DNA of 64,000 bases from Falsiroseomonas bella (GCF_003173615.1 NZ_QGNA01000008.1:62001-126000), one strand, 5' to 3'; positions 33,622-42,321 are shown, counted from the first letter of the stretch. Notes: generated by a model from the sequence alone, not told the origin. Program-made: numbers and translations.

Positions 33622-34611
33622 ATGCAGGGCGACTGGCGCGGCAAGCGCGTTCTGGTGACGGGCGGCGCCGGGTTCCTCGGCAGCGGGATCTGCCATGCCC
33701 TGGCCGCGCAGGGCGCGCGCGTGGTGGCGCTGGATGCGATGGTGCCGGATGGCGGGGCGAGTCCGCTGAACCTCGAAGGCAGCAACGTGATGCTGGTGCG
33801 CGGCGACATCCGCGACGCCGAGCTGCATTCGCTTTGCCAGGGCATCGACGTGCTGTTCAACATGGCGGCGCAGACCAGCCATATGGGCGGGCAGCGCGAC
33901 CCGGTGGCCGACATCGCGATCAACGCCGTCGCGCAGGTGCGGCTGATCGGCGTGCTGCGGGAGGCGGCGCCGAAGGCGGTGGTGGTGCATGCCTCGACAC
34001 GCCAGTTCTACGGCCGCCCGCAATACCTGCCGGTGGACGAGAAGCACACCGTCAATCCGCCGGATGCCAACGGCGTGTCCAAATGGGCGGGCGAGCAGTA
34101 CTGGCTGCTGGAGAACCGGGTGCATCACCGCCCGGTGGTCTCGCTGCGGCTGACCAACTGCTATGGGCCGCGGCTGCGCATCAAGGATGCGCGGCAGACC
34201 TTCCTGGGGATCTGGATCCGCCGCGTGCTGGAAGGCGAGCCCTTCGAGGTGTGGGGCGGCGAGCAGCTGCGCGACCTGGCCTATCTGGACGACGTGGTGG
34301 ACGCCTTCCTGCGCGCCGCGCAGCATGCACATGAGCCGCAGGTGGGCGGGCGCGCCTTCAACCTCGGCGGCTCGCCGCCGCTGTCGCTGAAGGATCTGGC
34401 CGATCGGCTGATCGCGGCGAATGGCGGCGCCGGCCGCTACGAGATCAAGGAATTTCCGGCCGACCGCGCGCCGATCGACATCGGCAGCTTCGCCGCCGAC
34501 GACCGCGCCTTCCGCGCCGCCACCGGCTGGTGGCCGCGGGTGGAGCTGGACGAGGGGCTGCGGCGGTCGCTGGACTGGTACCGGCCGCGGCTGGCCGAAT
34601 ACATCGCCTGA
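33622..34611 (+). CDS. SDR-family nucleotide-sugar epimerase/dehydratase with an atypical active site
   Basis: 329 residues, extended SDR with TGGAGFLGSG near the N-terminus. The usual YxxxK catalytic motif appears as NGVSK (in DANGVSKWAGE): the lysine is present but an asparagine stands where tyrosine is expected. The serine/threonine site seems to be HASTRQFYG. Substrate-side motifs NCYGPRLR and RDLAYLDDVVDA are normal. I have a vague memory of a natural clade with VNGINK here, so this may be a real subfamily rather than a dead enzyme. It lies between rfbB and the aminotransferase and probably acts on a dTDP or other NDP sugar. Confidence 0.85.
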   Translation: MQGDWRGKRVLVTGGAGFLGSGICHALAAQGARVVALDAMVPDGGASPLNLEGSNVMLVRGDIRDAELHSLCQGIDVLFNMAAQTSHMGGQRDPVADIAINAVAQVRLIGVLREAAPKAVVVHASTRQFYGRPQYLPVDEKHTVNPPDANGVSKWAGEQYWLLENRVHHRPVVSLRLTNCYGPRLRIKDARQTFLGIWIRRVLEGEPFEVWGGEQLRDLAYLDDVVDAFLRAAQHAHEPQVGGRAFNLGGSPPLSLKDLADRLIAANGGAGRYEIKEFPADRAPIDIGSFAADDRAFRAATGWWPRVELDEGLRRSLDWYRPRLAEYIA

Positions 34612-34621
34612 GGGTTCTCCG

Positions 34622-35752
34622 ATGAACGCCACCACCATCACCGTCCCGCAGGCCGATCCCGGCGCGGGGTATCGCGCGCAGAAGGCGGAGATCGACGCCG
34701 CCGTGGCGCGCGCTCTCGCCTCCGGCTGGTACATCCTCGGCAAGGAAGGCGAGGCCTTCGAGCGCGAATACGCCACGTGGCAGGGTGCCGCGCGCGCCAT
34801 CGGCTGCGCCAACGGGACGGATGCGCTGACGCTGGCGATGCGGGGCCTGGGCATCGGGCCGGGGGCGACGGTCGTCACCGTCTCCCACACCGCGGTCGCG
34901 ACGGTTGCCGCCATCGAGATGGTGGGCGCGACGCCGCTGCTGGTGGACATCGACCCCGACACCTACACGATGGACCCGGACGAGCTGGTGGCCGTGCTGG
35001 AGGACCCGCCGCCGGGCCTGCCGCCGATCCGCGCCATCATCCCCGTGCATCTCTACGGCCAGGCCTGCGACCTCGCGCCGATGCTGAAGGCGGCGGCGGC
35101 GCATGGCGTGGCGGTGATCGAGGATTGCAGCCAGGCGCATGGCGCGACGCTCGGCGGGACGAAGGTCGGCAACCTTGGCCGGGTCGCCTGCTACTCGCTG
35201 TATCCGACGAAGAACCTCGGCGCGCTGGGCGATGCCGGCGTGCTGACCACCGATGACGCGGACCTCGCCGACCGCATCGGCGCGATCCGGCAGTATGGCT
35301 GGAAGGAGCGCTACATCAGCAGCGATGTCGGCGTGAACTCCCGGCTGGACGAGCTGCAGGCGGCAATCCTGCGGGTGAAGCTGACGGCGCTCGATGCCGG
35401 CATCGCGCGGCGCCAGGCGATCGCGGCGGCCTATGACGCGGCTCTTTCCGGCAGCAGCCTGGCCCCGCCGGCGCGGCGCGCGGATGCGGGCCATGTCTTC
35501 CACCAGTACGTGCTGCGCGCGCCGGACCGCGCCGCCGTGATGGCGCGGCTGCGCGCGGAGGGCATCGCGACCGCGATCCACTACCCGCAGCCGGTGCATC
35601 TGCAGCCGGCCTATGCCGGCCGCACGCCGCTCGGGCCCGCCGGCTGCGCCGAAACGGCGCGTGCGGCGGGCGAGGTGATGAGCCTGCCGATGTTCCCCGA
35701 GCTGACCGACGCGCAGGTGGAGCAGGTCTGCGGGGCGCTGCGCCGGCTCTGA
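34622..35752 (+). CDS. DegT/DnrJ/EryC1/StrS-family sugar aminotransferase
   Basis: 376 residues, PLP fold type I. Family marks are SGWYILGKEGEAFE, GCANGTDAL, VSHTAVATVAAI, VEDCSQ-like IEDCSQAHGA, and the PLP lysine in YPTKNLGALGDAG. The opening GYRAQKAEIDAAV resembles FdtB/QdtB-type 3-keto-sugar transaminases. Together with rfbB this suggests a dTDP-amino-deoxy sugar, but a 3,4-ketoisomerase gene needed for that route is not seen. Start ATG 34622 is 10 bp after the SDR. Confidence 0.9.
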   Translation: MNATTITVPQADPGAGYRAQKAEIDAAVARALASGWYILGKEGEAFEREYATWQGAARAIGCANGTDALTLAMRGLGIGPGATVVTVSHTAVATVAAIEMVGATPLLVDIDPDTYTMDPDELVAVLEDPPPGLPPIRAIIPVHLYGQACDLAPMLKAAAAHGVAVIEDCSQAHGATLGGTKVGNLGRVACYSLYPTKNLGALGDAGVLTTDDADLADRIGAIRQYGWKERYISSDVGVNSRLDELQAAILRVKLTALDAGIARRQAIAAAYDAALSGSSLAPPARRADAGHVFHQYVLRAPDRAAVMARLRAEGIATAIHYPQPVHLQPAYAGRTPLGPAGCAETARAAGEVMSLPMFPELTDAQVEQVCGALRRL

Positions 35753-35773
35753 CCCGGCGCGCACCGGCCCGGC

Positions 35774-35806
35774 CCGGCGCATCGCCCGCGTGCGCCCGTG
35801 CGCCGG
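35774..35806 (+). terminator. Possible terminator after the sugar operon
   Basis: CCGGCGCA and TGCGCCGG form an 8-bp perfect stem around a 17-base GC-rich loop, starting 22 bp after the aminotransferase stop. The following ACGCTTCCGTTTCTG is only moderately T-rich. Confidence 0.4.
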
Positions 35807-35937
35807 ACGCTTCCGTTTCTGCGAGCCCACGTGCTAACTTTCGCGTGACGGGTGAGATGACGTCGCGCCGTCGCGCGTGACGCGTTGCTGCCCGCCTGGC
35901 ACCCGGCTGCGGCCGCGGGGGAGGAGTGGGGCGAGGA

Positions 35938-38900
35938 ATGGGTGGCGCCGCAGCCGAGCCGATCGAGCCGAGGCTGGCGGGTGCGCCTGAGGATGCCGGC
36001 CGCCGGATCGTCCGCATGGCCGCGCGGATGCTCGGCACCCCGGCCGCCGTGCTGCGGCTGCAGGATGCCGAGGGCAAGGTGTTCGGCGCGACCCATGGGC
36101 TGCGCGCCAGCGAATCCCCCGCCGAGGTCGCCGTCACCGATTTCGCCTTCCGCGCCAGCGCGCCCGTGGTGGCGTCCGACGGGCGCGAGCTCGGCATGCT
36201 GTTCGTGCTGGACCGCCGGCCGCGCCGCGACCTCGCCCCGGACGAGGCCGGCACGCTGCGGGACCTCGCGGCACTCGCCGCCGCGTCCTGCGAGGGCCTG
36301 CCGGACACCCAGCCGGAGGCGAGCCGGCTTGCCTGGAGCCTGCTGGCCGACCGGCTGAAGGCGCTGGCGGTCGAGGCGCCCGGCTACGAGGCGGCGATCG
36401 AGGCGACGGCGGAGGCGCTCTGCGGCGCCACCGGGGGGCTGCTCTGCACGCTGCACCGGCTCGGCGCGGACGGGGCGACGCTGCAGCTCGTCGGCGGCCA
36501 CGCGTCCCCGGCGCTGGGCGGGCCGGGCCTGCTGGATGCGATCCGGGCGGCGCCGATCGGCATCGCCGACCCGCTGCTCGGCGCGGCGATCGTCGGCGGG
36601 CGGCAGCGCCAGCTGGAGGTTCCGGGCTCAGGCATACGGCACGCCCTGCTGCGCGAGGCGGCGGGCAGCCCACCCATGACGCTGGTGGCGACGCCGGTGC
36701 GCATCGCGGATGAGCGCTGCGTGCTGCTGCTGGGCTGCCCGGCGCCAGGGCCGGACCTGCTCGACCTGGTGCGGGATGCCGCCGCGACGCTGCGGCCGCT
36801 CTTGCAGATGCTGCGCGACGAGGAGCGGACGGTGCTGCACCGCCGCGTCGTCGAGGCGAGCTCGGAGGCGGTGCTGATCACCGAGGCGGCGCCGGACGAG
36901 GGGCGCATCGTGCATGTGAACCCCGCCTTCGAGGCGCTGACCGGCTTCTCCGCGACCGAGCTGGTGGGGCGCGCGCCGCGGCTGCTGCAGGGCAACGGCG
37001 CGGACGGCGCGGATTGGAGCGCGATCGCCGACGCGCTGCGCCAGAAGCAGCGCATGCGGCAGGAGGCGGCGTTCCGCCGCAAGGACGGCAGCCAGGTCTG
37101 GGTGGACCTGCACATCGCCCCGGTCTTCGATTCCGCGGGGCGCTGCACGCACCTCGTCTCCATGGTGCGCGACATCACGCGGGAGCACGAGGCGACGCTG
37201 CGCCTGGCGGAGAGCGAGGCCGCCTTCCGCAGCCTGTTCGAGCGCAACCCGATCCCGATGTGGATCTACGACCAGGAGACGCTGGCCTTCCTCAGCGTCA
37301 ACGACGCGGCGATCGAGGATTACGGCTGGTCGCGCGAGCAGTTCCTGCGCATGACCATCCTCGACATCCGCCCGGAGGAGGACCGCGCCGCGGCGCGCGC
37401 CGCCTCGGCCCAGCTGCGGCGGACGCGCGGCGCCTCCGGCCCCTGGCGCCACCTGACGGCGCGGGGCGAGGAGAAGATCGTCGAGATCAGCCTGCACCTG
37501 ACCGAATTCGCCGGGCGGCGCGCGGTGCTGGTGGCGGCGCTGGACGTCACGGCGCGCACCCGCTTCGAGCGCGACCTGCGCCTTTCCCGCGCGGCGCTGC
37601 AGCGCCAGGCGGTGGAGCTGCGCCAGACGCAGCGGCTCGCGCGGCTCGGCACCTGGCGCTGGCAGGCGGATCTGCAGCAGGTCTCCTGGTCGGAGGAGGT
37701 GCATGCGATCCTCGGCACCGATCCGGCGGCGCCGGTGCCGGCGGGACCCGCCGCGCTCGCGCTGGTGGTGCCGGAGGACCGCGCGACGGTCAGCGACGCG
37801 CTGACGCGGATCGTGCGCACCGGCCAGCCCGGCGCCTTCGAGTTCCGCGTGCGGCGCCCGGACGGACGGCTGGTGCATTGCCGCGCCGAAGGCCGCTGGG
37901 AGAGCGACCCGGCGGGCGGGACGGATTCCGTGCTCGGCTACGTGCAGGACGTGACCGCCCAGCGCGAGGCGGAGGCGGCGCTGCGCCAGGCGGACCGGCT
38001 GAACTCGCTCGGCCAGATCACCGGCGGCATCGCGCATGACTTCAACAACCTGCTGACCGTCGCCTCCGTCAGCCTGGAGATGGCGGCCGACGAGGCGCAT
38101 GAGGGCCGCACCGCGCCCGACCTGATCGAGGCCGCGCGCGGCGCGCTGGAGCGCGGCATGCGGCTGACCAGCCAGCTGCTCTCCTATGCGCGGCGGCAGC
38201 CGCTGCGGCCCCAGCCGCTCGACCTGCACGAGATGCTGCCGGGGCTGATCGAGCTGATCCAGCGCACCCTGGGCGAGCGCTATCCGCTGCGGCTCATCGC
38301 CGGGCCGACGCCCCAGGTGTCGGCCGATCCGGCGCAGCTGGAGGCGGCGCTGCTGAACCTGCTGGTCAATGCGCGGGACGCGATGCCGGGCGGCGGCCCG
38401 ATCGTGGTCGAGACGCGGCTGGTCGCGGTGCGCGCGGGCGAGCTCGGCGAGGAGGACGGGCTGGCGCCGGGGCAGTATGCCATGGTCGCGGTGACCGACC
38501 GGGGCACGGGGATGCCGCCGGAGATCAGGGCGCGGATCTTCGAGCCCTTCTTCACCACGAAGTCGCCCGGCCAGGGCACCGGGCTCGGCCTCAGCATGGT
38601 GCTGGGCTTCGCGAAGCAGTCCGGCGGGCATGTGACGGTCAGCAGCGAGCCCGGCAAGGGCACCTGCTTCACCCTCTACCTGCCGGTCGTGGCGGAGGGT
38701 GCCGCGGCGGGGCCGGCGGGGCTCCAGGGCGAGGCGCCGGCGACGCTGCCGGCGGGGCTCGACGTGCTGGTCGTGGAGGACCAGCCGGATGTCCGCAAGG
38801 CCGCGGTGCGGCTGTGCCGGCAGGTCGGCATGCAGCCCGTAGCGGTGCAGGGCGCGGCGGAGGCGCTCGAGATCCTCGGCTCCGGCTTCCGCTTCGACCT

Positions 38901-39153
38901 GCTGTTCACCGATGTGGTGCTCGGCGGCGAGATGGACGGGCTCGAGCTGGCGGAGACGGCGCGGCGGCTGCAGCCCGGCCTCGCGGTGGTCTGCACCTCG
39001 GGCTATGCGGAGCAGCAATTCGGCCAGCGCGCGCCGGACCAGGCGGCGCTCGAGATCCTGAGCAAGCCCTACGACATCAGGCGCTTCCGCGATGCCGTCG
39101 GGCGCGCATTGGCAGAGGCCGCGACGCGGGCGGCGACGATGGACGCGGGCTGA
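35938..39153 (+). CDS. Hybrid sensor histidine kinase (GAF-GAF-PAS-PAS-PAS-HisKA-HATPase-REC)
   Basis: About 1071 residues with no membrane segment. In order: two GAF-like sensor domains (roughly 20-120 and 145-300), three PAS domains (~305-420, ~425-545, ~570-685), HisKA with GGIAHDFNNLL, HATPase with NLLVNARDAM, GTGMPP and GTGLGLSM, and a C-terminal receiver with phospho-acceptor Asp in LLFTDVVL. The first PAS has GRAPRLLQG, where photoactive LOV domains would have a cysteine, so blue-light LOV chemistry is unlikely. ATG 35938 and GTG 35926 are both possible. It is convergent with the receiver gene at 39205; the final receiver may feed a phosphorelay. Confidence 0.9.
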   Translation: MGGAAAEPIEPRLAGAPEDAGRRIVRMAARMLGTPAAVLRLQDAEGKVFGATHGLRASESPAEVAVTDFAFRASAPVVASDGRELGMLFVLDRRPRRDLAPDEAGTLRDLAALAAASCEGLPDTQPEASRLAWSLLADRLKALAVEAPGYEAAIEATAEALCGATGGLLCTLHRLGADGATLQLVGGHASPALGGPGLLDAIRAAPIGIADPLLGAAIVGGRQRQLEVPGSGIRHALLREAAGSPPMTLVATPVRIADERCVLLLGCPAPGPDLLDLVRDAAATLRPLLQMLRDEERTVLHRRVVEASSEAVLITEAAPDEGRIVHVNPAFEALTGFSATELVGRAPRLLQGNGADGADWSAIADALRQKQRMRQEAAFRRKDGSQVWVDLHIAPVFDSAGRCTHLVSMVRDITREHEATLRLAESEAAFRSLFERNPIPMWIYDQETLAFLSVNDAAIEDYGWSREQFLRMTILDIRPEEDRAAARAASAQLRRTRGASGPWRHLTARGEEKIVEISLHLTEFAGRRAVLVAALDVTARTRFERDLRLSRAALQRQAVELRQTQRLARLGTWRWQADLQQVSWSEEVHAILGTDPAAPVPAGPAALALVVPEDRATVSDALTRIVRTGQPGAFEFRVRRPDGRLVHCRAEGRWESDPAGGTDSVLGYVQDVTAQREAEAALRQADRLNSLGQITGGIAHDFNNLLTVASVSLEMAADEAHEGRTAPDLIEAARGALERGMRLTSQLLSYARRQPLRPQPLDLHEMLPGLIELIQRTLGERYPLRLIAGPTPQVSADPAQLEAALLNLLVNARDAMPGGGPIVVETRLVAVRAGELGEEDGLAPGQYAMVAVTDRGTGMPPEIRARIFEPFFTTKSPGQGTGLGLSMVLGFAKQSGGHVTVSSEPGKGTCFTLYLPVVAEGAAAGPAGLQGEAPATLPAGLDVLVVEDQPDVRKAAVRLCRQVGMQPVAVQGAAEALEILGSGFRFDLLFTDVVLGGEMDGLELAETARRLQPGLAVVCTSGYAEQQFGQRAPDQAALEILSKPYDIRRFRDAVGRALAEAATRAATMDAG

Positions 39154-39204
39154 AGGCGGAAGGCCGGGGCCGCGACCCGCGGATGCGAGGCGGCGAGCGC
39201 CGCG

Positions 39205-39915
39205 CTATCCGGCCGCGCCGGCGCCCCGGGAAGGCGGGGCATCGCGCATGCCGCCGGCATGGTCTGAGGAGGCCTCGCTCTCGTCGATCATGGCGAGCAG
39301 GCGAAGCGCGGCGGCATGGATGCGGCGGACCTGTTCGCGGGTCTCGGCCTCGTCGGGGGCGGATGCCTCCACCAGCGCCTCGGCTGCGGCGATGATCGGC
39401 ATCAGCGGCGCGCGCAGCCCGGCGGGCGGCGGGGAGGGCGCGGCCATCTGCTCCTCGGCGAAGCCAGCCAGGGCGGGCTCGCCGGCCGGGGCGGCGCGGC
39501 GCCGCTGCTCGCTGGTGGCGAGCGCGCGCGCGACGGCGGCGACCATCTCGCTCGGCCGGAACGGCTTGCGCAGGATCTCGAAGCCCTGCGCGGCAAGCAC
39601 GGCGGGCGCATGCTCGCCGATGCCGGCGCCGGTGATGAGCACGACCTCGAGCGCGGCGGCGTCCGGGCGATGGCGGATCAGTTCCTCGGAGAGCGCGAGG
39701 CCGGATTCGCCGGGCATGCGGACATCGGTGATCATCACCGCGATCCGCGGATCCGCCAGCACGCGCTCGCGCGCCTCGGCGGCCGAATAGGCGCCGAGGG
39801 CGCGATAGCCGTGCTGCGCCAGGTAGCGGGTGAGCAGATCGACGATCTGGCGCTCGTCGTCCACGACGAGGATGCCCGGCAGCCGAGGCGCGGATTTCTC
39901 AGCCTGCCGGATCAT
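39205..39915 (-). CDS. Response-regulator receiver protein with a degenerate DHp-like C-terminal domain
   Basis: 236 residues. The receiver domain (about 10-130) is complete: VVDDE acidic pair, phospho-acceptor Asp in MITDVRMPG, Thr in LITGAG and Lys in RKPF. The C-terminal ~70 residues read like a histidine-kinase DHp hairpin: GLRAPLMPIIAAAEAL lines up with HELRTPLNAIIGFAE, and EQVRRIHAAALRLLAMIDE with the second helix. The phospho-accepting histidine position is alanine. There is no ATPase domain. GGAGGATGGCGCCACG precedes ATG 39915. It follows the OmpR-type regulator on the same strand. Confidence 0.82.
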   Translation of the reverse strand: MIRQAEKSAPRLPGILVVDDERQIVDLLTRYLAQHGYRALGAYSAAEARERVLADPRIAVMITDVRMPGESGLALSEELIRHRPDAAALEVVLITGAGIGEHAPAVLAAQGFEILRKPFRPSEMVAAVARALATSEQRRRAAPAGEPALAGFAEEQMAAPSPPPAGLRAPLMPIIAAAEALVEASAPDEAETREQVRRIHAAALRLLAMIDESEASSDHAGGMRDAPPSRGAGAAG

Positions 39916-39937
39916 CGTGGCGCCATCCTCCGCCCGT

Positions 39938-40666
39938 TCAGGCAACCAGGCGATAGCCGCGCCCGCGCAGGGCCAGCACCTGGATCCGCTGCTCCGAGGC
40001 GGCGGCGAGCTTGCGCCGCAGCATCGAGGCGAGCTGGTCCACGCCGCGCTGGTGCGGCATCAGGCGATGGCCGAGCACGCGCTCGGCGATGGTCTCGCGC
40101 TCGGCGGTGCGGTCGGGCGCCTCGAGCAGGAGCTTGAGGAGGCCGGCCTCGCCGCCGGTCAGGCGGACCTCGGTGCCGTCCGCGGCGATCACCTTCAGAC
40201 GCAGCGGATCGAGCAGGACGTCGCCGATCTGCCAGCCGGCCGGGCCGGCTTCGGCGGGCGCGGGCGGGGCGCCGCCGGCGGCGGAGGCCTCGCGGCTGTC
40301 CATGCGCCGGGACAGCGCCCGCACGCGGGCGGTGACCTCCCGCAGGGAGAAGGGCTTCGTCACGTAGTCGTCGGCGCCGAGCTCGAGGCCGACCACGCGG
40401 TCCACCTCCTCGCTGCGGCCGGTGACCACGACGATGCCGAGATCGGGCTGGCCGGCGGCTTCCCGCACGAAGGCCATGCCGCTGCCGTCCGGCAGCCCGA
40501 TGTCCACCACGATGATGCGCGGGCGGCTGGCTTCCAGCCGCTCGCGCGCCTCGGCGAGGGACATCACGGTTTCGGTGCGCCAGCCATCCCGCTCAAGGGC
40601 GCCGGCGATGGTCGAGGCGACCTGGGCGTCGTCTTCCACGACCAGGACGGATCCGGAGGTGTTCAT
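39938..40666 (-). CDS. OmpR-family DNA-binding response regulator
   Basis: 242 residues. The receiver (VVEDDAQVAS, phospho-Asp in VVDIGLPDGSG, VVTGRSEE, YVTKPF) is joined by an Ala/Pro-rich linker to a winged-helix C-terminal domain ending in VLALRGRGYRLV, typical of OmpR/PhoB output domains. The recognition region reads HQRGVDQLASMLRRKL, a common variant. It lies 95 bp downstream of a histidine kinase gene on the same strand, probably its partner. The next gene is the receiver/pseudo-DHp protein. Confidence 0.92.
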   Translation of the reverse strand: MNTSGSVLVVEDDAQVASTIAGALERDGWRTETVMSLAEARERLEASRPRIIVVDIGLPDGSGMAFVREAAGQPDLGIVVVTGRSEEVDRVVGLELGADDYVTKPFSLREVTARVRALSRRMDSREASAAGGAPPAPAEAGPAGWQIGDVLLDPLRLKVIAADGTEVRLTGGEAGLLKLLLEAPDRTAERETIAERVLGHRLMPHQRGVDQLASMLRRKLAAASEQRIQVLALRGRGYRLVA

Positions 40667-40761
40667 GGCGCTACGAACATGTGCATTTCTGTTAACCAAT
40701 GCAACCTTACATTACACGCGCGCGTGATCAAGGGGTAAGAGCGAGCCATTCGTCCTCATCC

Positions 40762-41547
40762 TCATGATATTGATGGAAGATCCAGACTCACACGCGTGCC
40801 CTCGCCCGGGTTGGATGCAATCTGCAGTCGTCCCCCTGCGGCCAGCACTACACGCATTGCGAGTGCAAGTCCAATGGCGGTCTTGTGTCCCGCGACCCCG
40901 GCGGTGAAGCGGGCGGTTGTGGCGCGGCGTAGTGTCTCGCGCGCCATGCCGGGCCCGTCGTCCTGCACGACAATGACGATCCGTGGAGATTTGTGCGAAA
41001 GAAAATGATTCTCGGCCCGGATCTGCAGGCACCCCTTGCCGCGCATCGCGGCCAGCGCATTGGAGACCAGCTCGTCCAGGATGCCGACCAGCGCGGGCTC
41101 GGCGAGCGCGATCGCGGGCAGGTCCGGGGCGATCGCCAGGTCGAGGCGGATCTCCGGCGGCAGGCTGTAGGCGAGGCGGCGGCCGAAGGCCTGCAGCGCG
41201 GCGGCGGCATCGGTCGGGCCGGCGGCCTCCCGGAGAGGGCGGGCGAAGCGGTCGAGCCGCGCCGTCAGCTCCGTGCCGCGCTGCGCCGCGCCGAGGATCA
41301 GGGTGGCGAATTCCAGCAGCTCCGGCCGGTCCGCCAGGCCCTCGACCAGCAGCTCGGCATTGCCGAGCACGACGGTCAGCATGTTGCCGAGGTCATGCGC
41401 CACCGCACCGGCCAGCGCCGCCGCGGAGTCGAGCGGCGCGCCGGGATCGGCCGGCACATTCATCCAGCTGCCGCCTTCGGGTGTCTCCCGCTGCATCAGC
41501 GCCCCCGGTCTCTCGTATCCTGCCACCCTGTCCTCCGAACGCCGCAT
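40762..41547 (-). CDS. Soluble sensor histidine kinase coupled to tadE/F
   Basis: 261 residues from ATG 41547; alternative starts are 41496 and 41463. No membrane segment or sensor domain is seen. The DHp has GAVAHDLGNMLTVVLGNAELL with an intact phospho-accepting histidine. The catalytic domain has ELVSNALAAM (N box), DDGPGM (G1) and KTAIGLALAMRV (G2-like). The first ATG overlaps the stop of the pilus gene upstream as TGATG, tying its translation to the Tad genes. The probable partner is the OmpR-type regulator downstream. Confidence 0.88.
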   Translation of the reverse strand: MRRSEDRVAGYERPGALMQRETPEGGSWMNVPADPGAPLDSAAALAGAVAHDLGNMLTVVLGNAELLVEGLADRPELLEFATLILGAAQRGTELTARLDRFARPLREAAGPTDAAAALQAFGRRLAYSLPPEIRLDLAIAPDLPAIALAEPALVGILDELVSNALAAMRGKGCLQIRAENHFLSHKSPRIVIVVQDDGPGMARETLRRATTARFTAGVAGHKTAIGLALAMRVVLAAGGRLQIASNPGEGTRVSLDLPSIS

Positions 41548-41927
41548 CAGATCGGGGTGGTGACGGACGCGGCCAGTCTGCGATCCTTCTCCGCGCCGAA
41601 GAAGGGACTGATGAAGCTGAAGGTGTAGGAGGCCTGCACCGTCACCGTCGTCGCCGCGCGGTTGACCTGGATGGTCAGTTGCGCGGGGTCGAGCAGCGAG
41701 ACGCGGGCGAGCGCGAGCGCCTTGGGCGTTTCCGAGCCGGTGATCGCGGCGTCCGTCATGGCGGCGCGGGCGACCTCGCCCACCGCGGCGCGCAGCGCCG
41801 TGCGCGTGGCCACGTAGCGGCCGACATCCACGCAGGCGATCAGGGCGATCACCAGCGTCGCCGCGATGGCGGCGAAGTCCAGCGAGACGCTGCCGCGCCG
41901 CGCCCTATTGGAGACGGAGCGTGACAT
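41547..41927 (-). CDS. TadE/TadF-like pseudopilin of the Tad locus
   Basis: 126 residues from ATG 41927, which lies inside the last codons of the upstream tadE. One N-terminal hydrophobic helix (LDFAAIAATLVIALIACVDVG) follows ARRGSVS, then a beta-rich domain of about 80 residues. TadE and TadF proteins are processed by the prepilin peptidase at G before xxxxE. Here the site reads RRGSVSLDF, so aspartate stands in place of the conserved glutamate. Its stop overlaps the histidine kinase start. Confidence 0.8.
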   Translation of the reverse strand: MSRSVSNRARRGSVSLDFAAIAATLVIALIACVDVGRYVATRTALRAAVGEVARAAMTDAAITGSETPKALALARVSLLDPAQLTIQVNRAATTVTVQASYTFSFISPFFGAEKDRRLAASVTTPI

Positions 41928-42321
41928 TGGCCGAGACACTCGTTGGGCCCGCCGGGGTGATCGGCGAGAAGGGATGGCTGACGGAGACGCGCACGAAGCG
42001 CGCGAGCCCGCCTTCGCAGGCGCTGGTGCAGGCCGTGGCGGTGGTGCCGCATTCGCACCAGATCGGGCTCGGGTTGATGGACAGGGAGGCGAAGTCGGGC
42101 GCGGCCGCGCGCACCGCCGCGGTGATCGCCGCCGTGTCGGCCGGGGTGCGCAGCGCCTGCTGCGCGCCGGCGCGGGCCGCGGTCTGCAGCCGGATGCGCT
42201 GCTCGATCGCCAGCCCCCAGTCGAACATGCCCACCAGCACGGCCGCCAGCACCGGCACCAGCAGGGCCAGTTCGATGGAGGCGGTGCCGGCGCGGCGGCG
42301 GAGGCCGAGGATGCGCCTCAT
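41905..42321 (-). CDS. tadE: TadE-family pseudopilin
   Basis: 138 residues from ATG 42321. The processing region RRRAGTASIELALLVPVLAAVLVGMFDWG has the Gly and the +5 Glu of TadE-like prepilins, followed by a single membrane helix and a C-terminal domain with four cysteines (IWCECGTT, TACTSAC). It should assist Flp assembly at the inner membrane. It overlaps tadG1 upstream by ATGA and the next pseudopilin downstream by 23 bp, so the three are one coupled unit. Confidence 0.88.
   Translation of the reverse strand: MRRILGLRRRAGTASIELALLVPVLAAVLVGMFDWGLAIEQRIRLQTAARAGAQQALRTPADTAAITAAVRAAAPDFASLSINPSPIWCECGTTATACTSACEGGLARFVRVSVSHPFSPITPAGPTSVSANVTLRLQ

Noticed and set aside
30612-33923. An 1103-codon open frame on minus whose last 165 codons are the UPF0114 gene
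   Set aside because: Only the final part, from ATG 31109, has protein-family character. The rest opposes ridA, the K+ channel and rfbB.
36900-37190. First PAS domain of the hybrid kinase as a blue-light LOV domain
   Set aside because: The flavin-binding cysteine motif (NCRFLQ) is replaced by APRLLQ.
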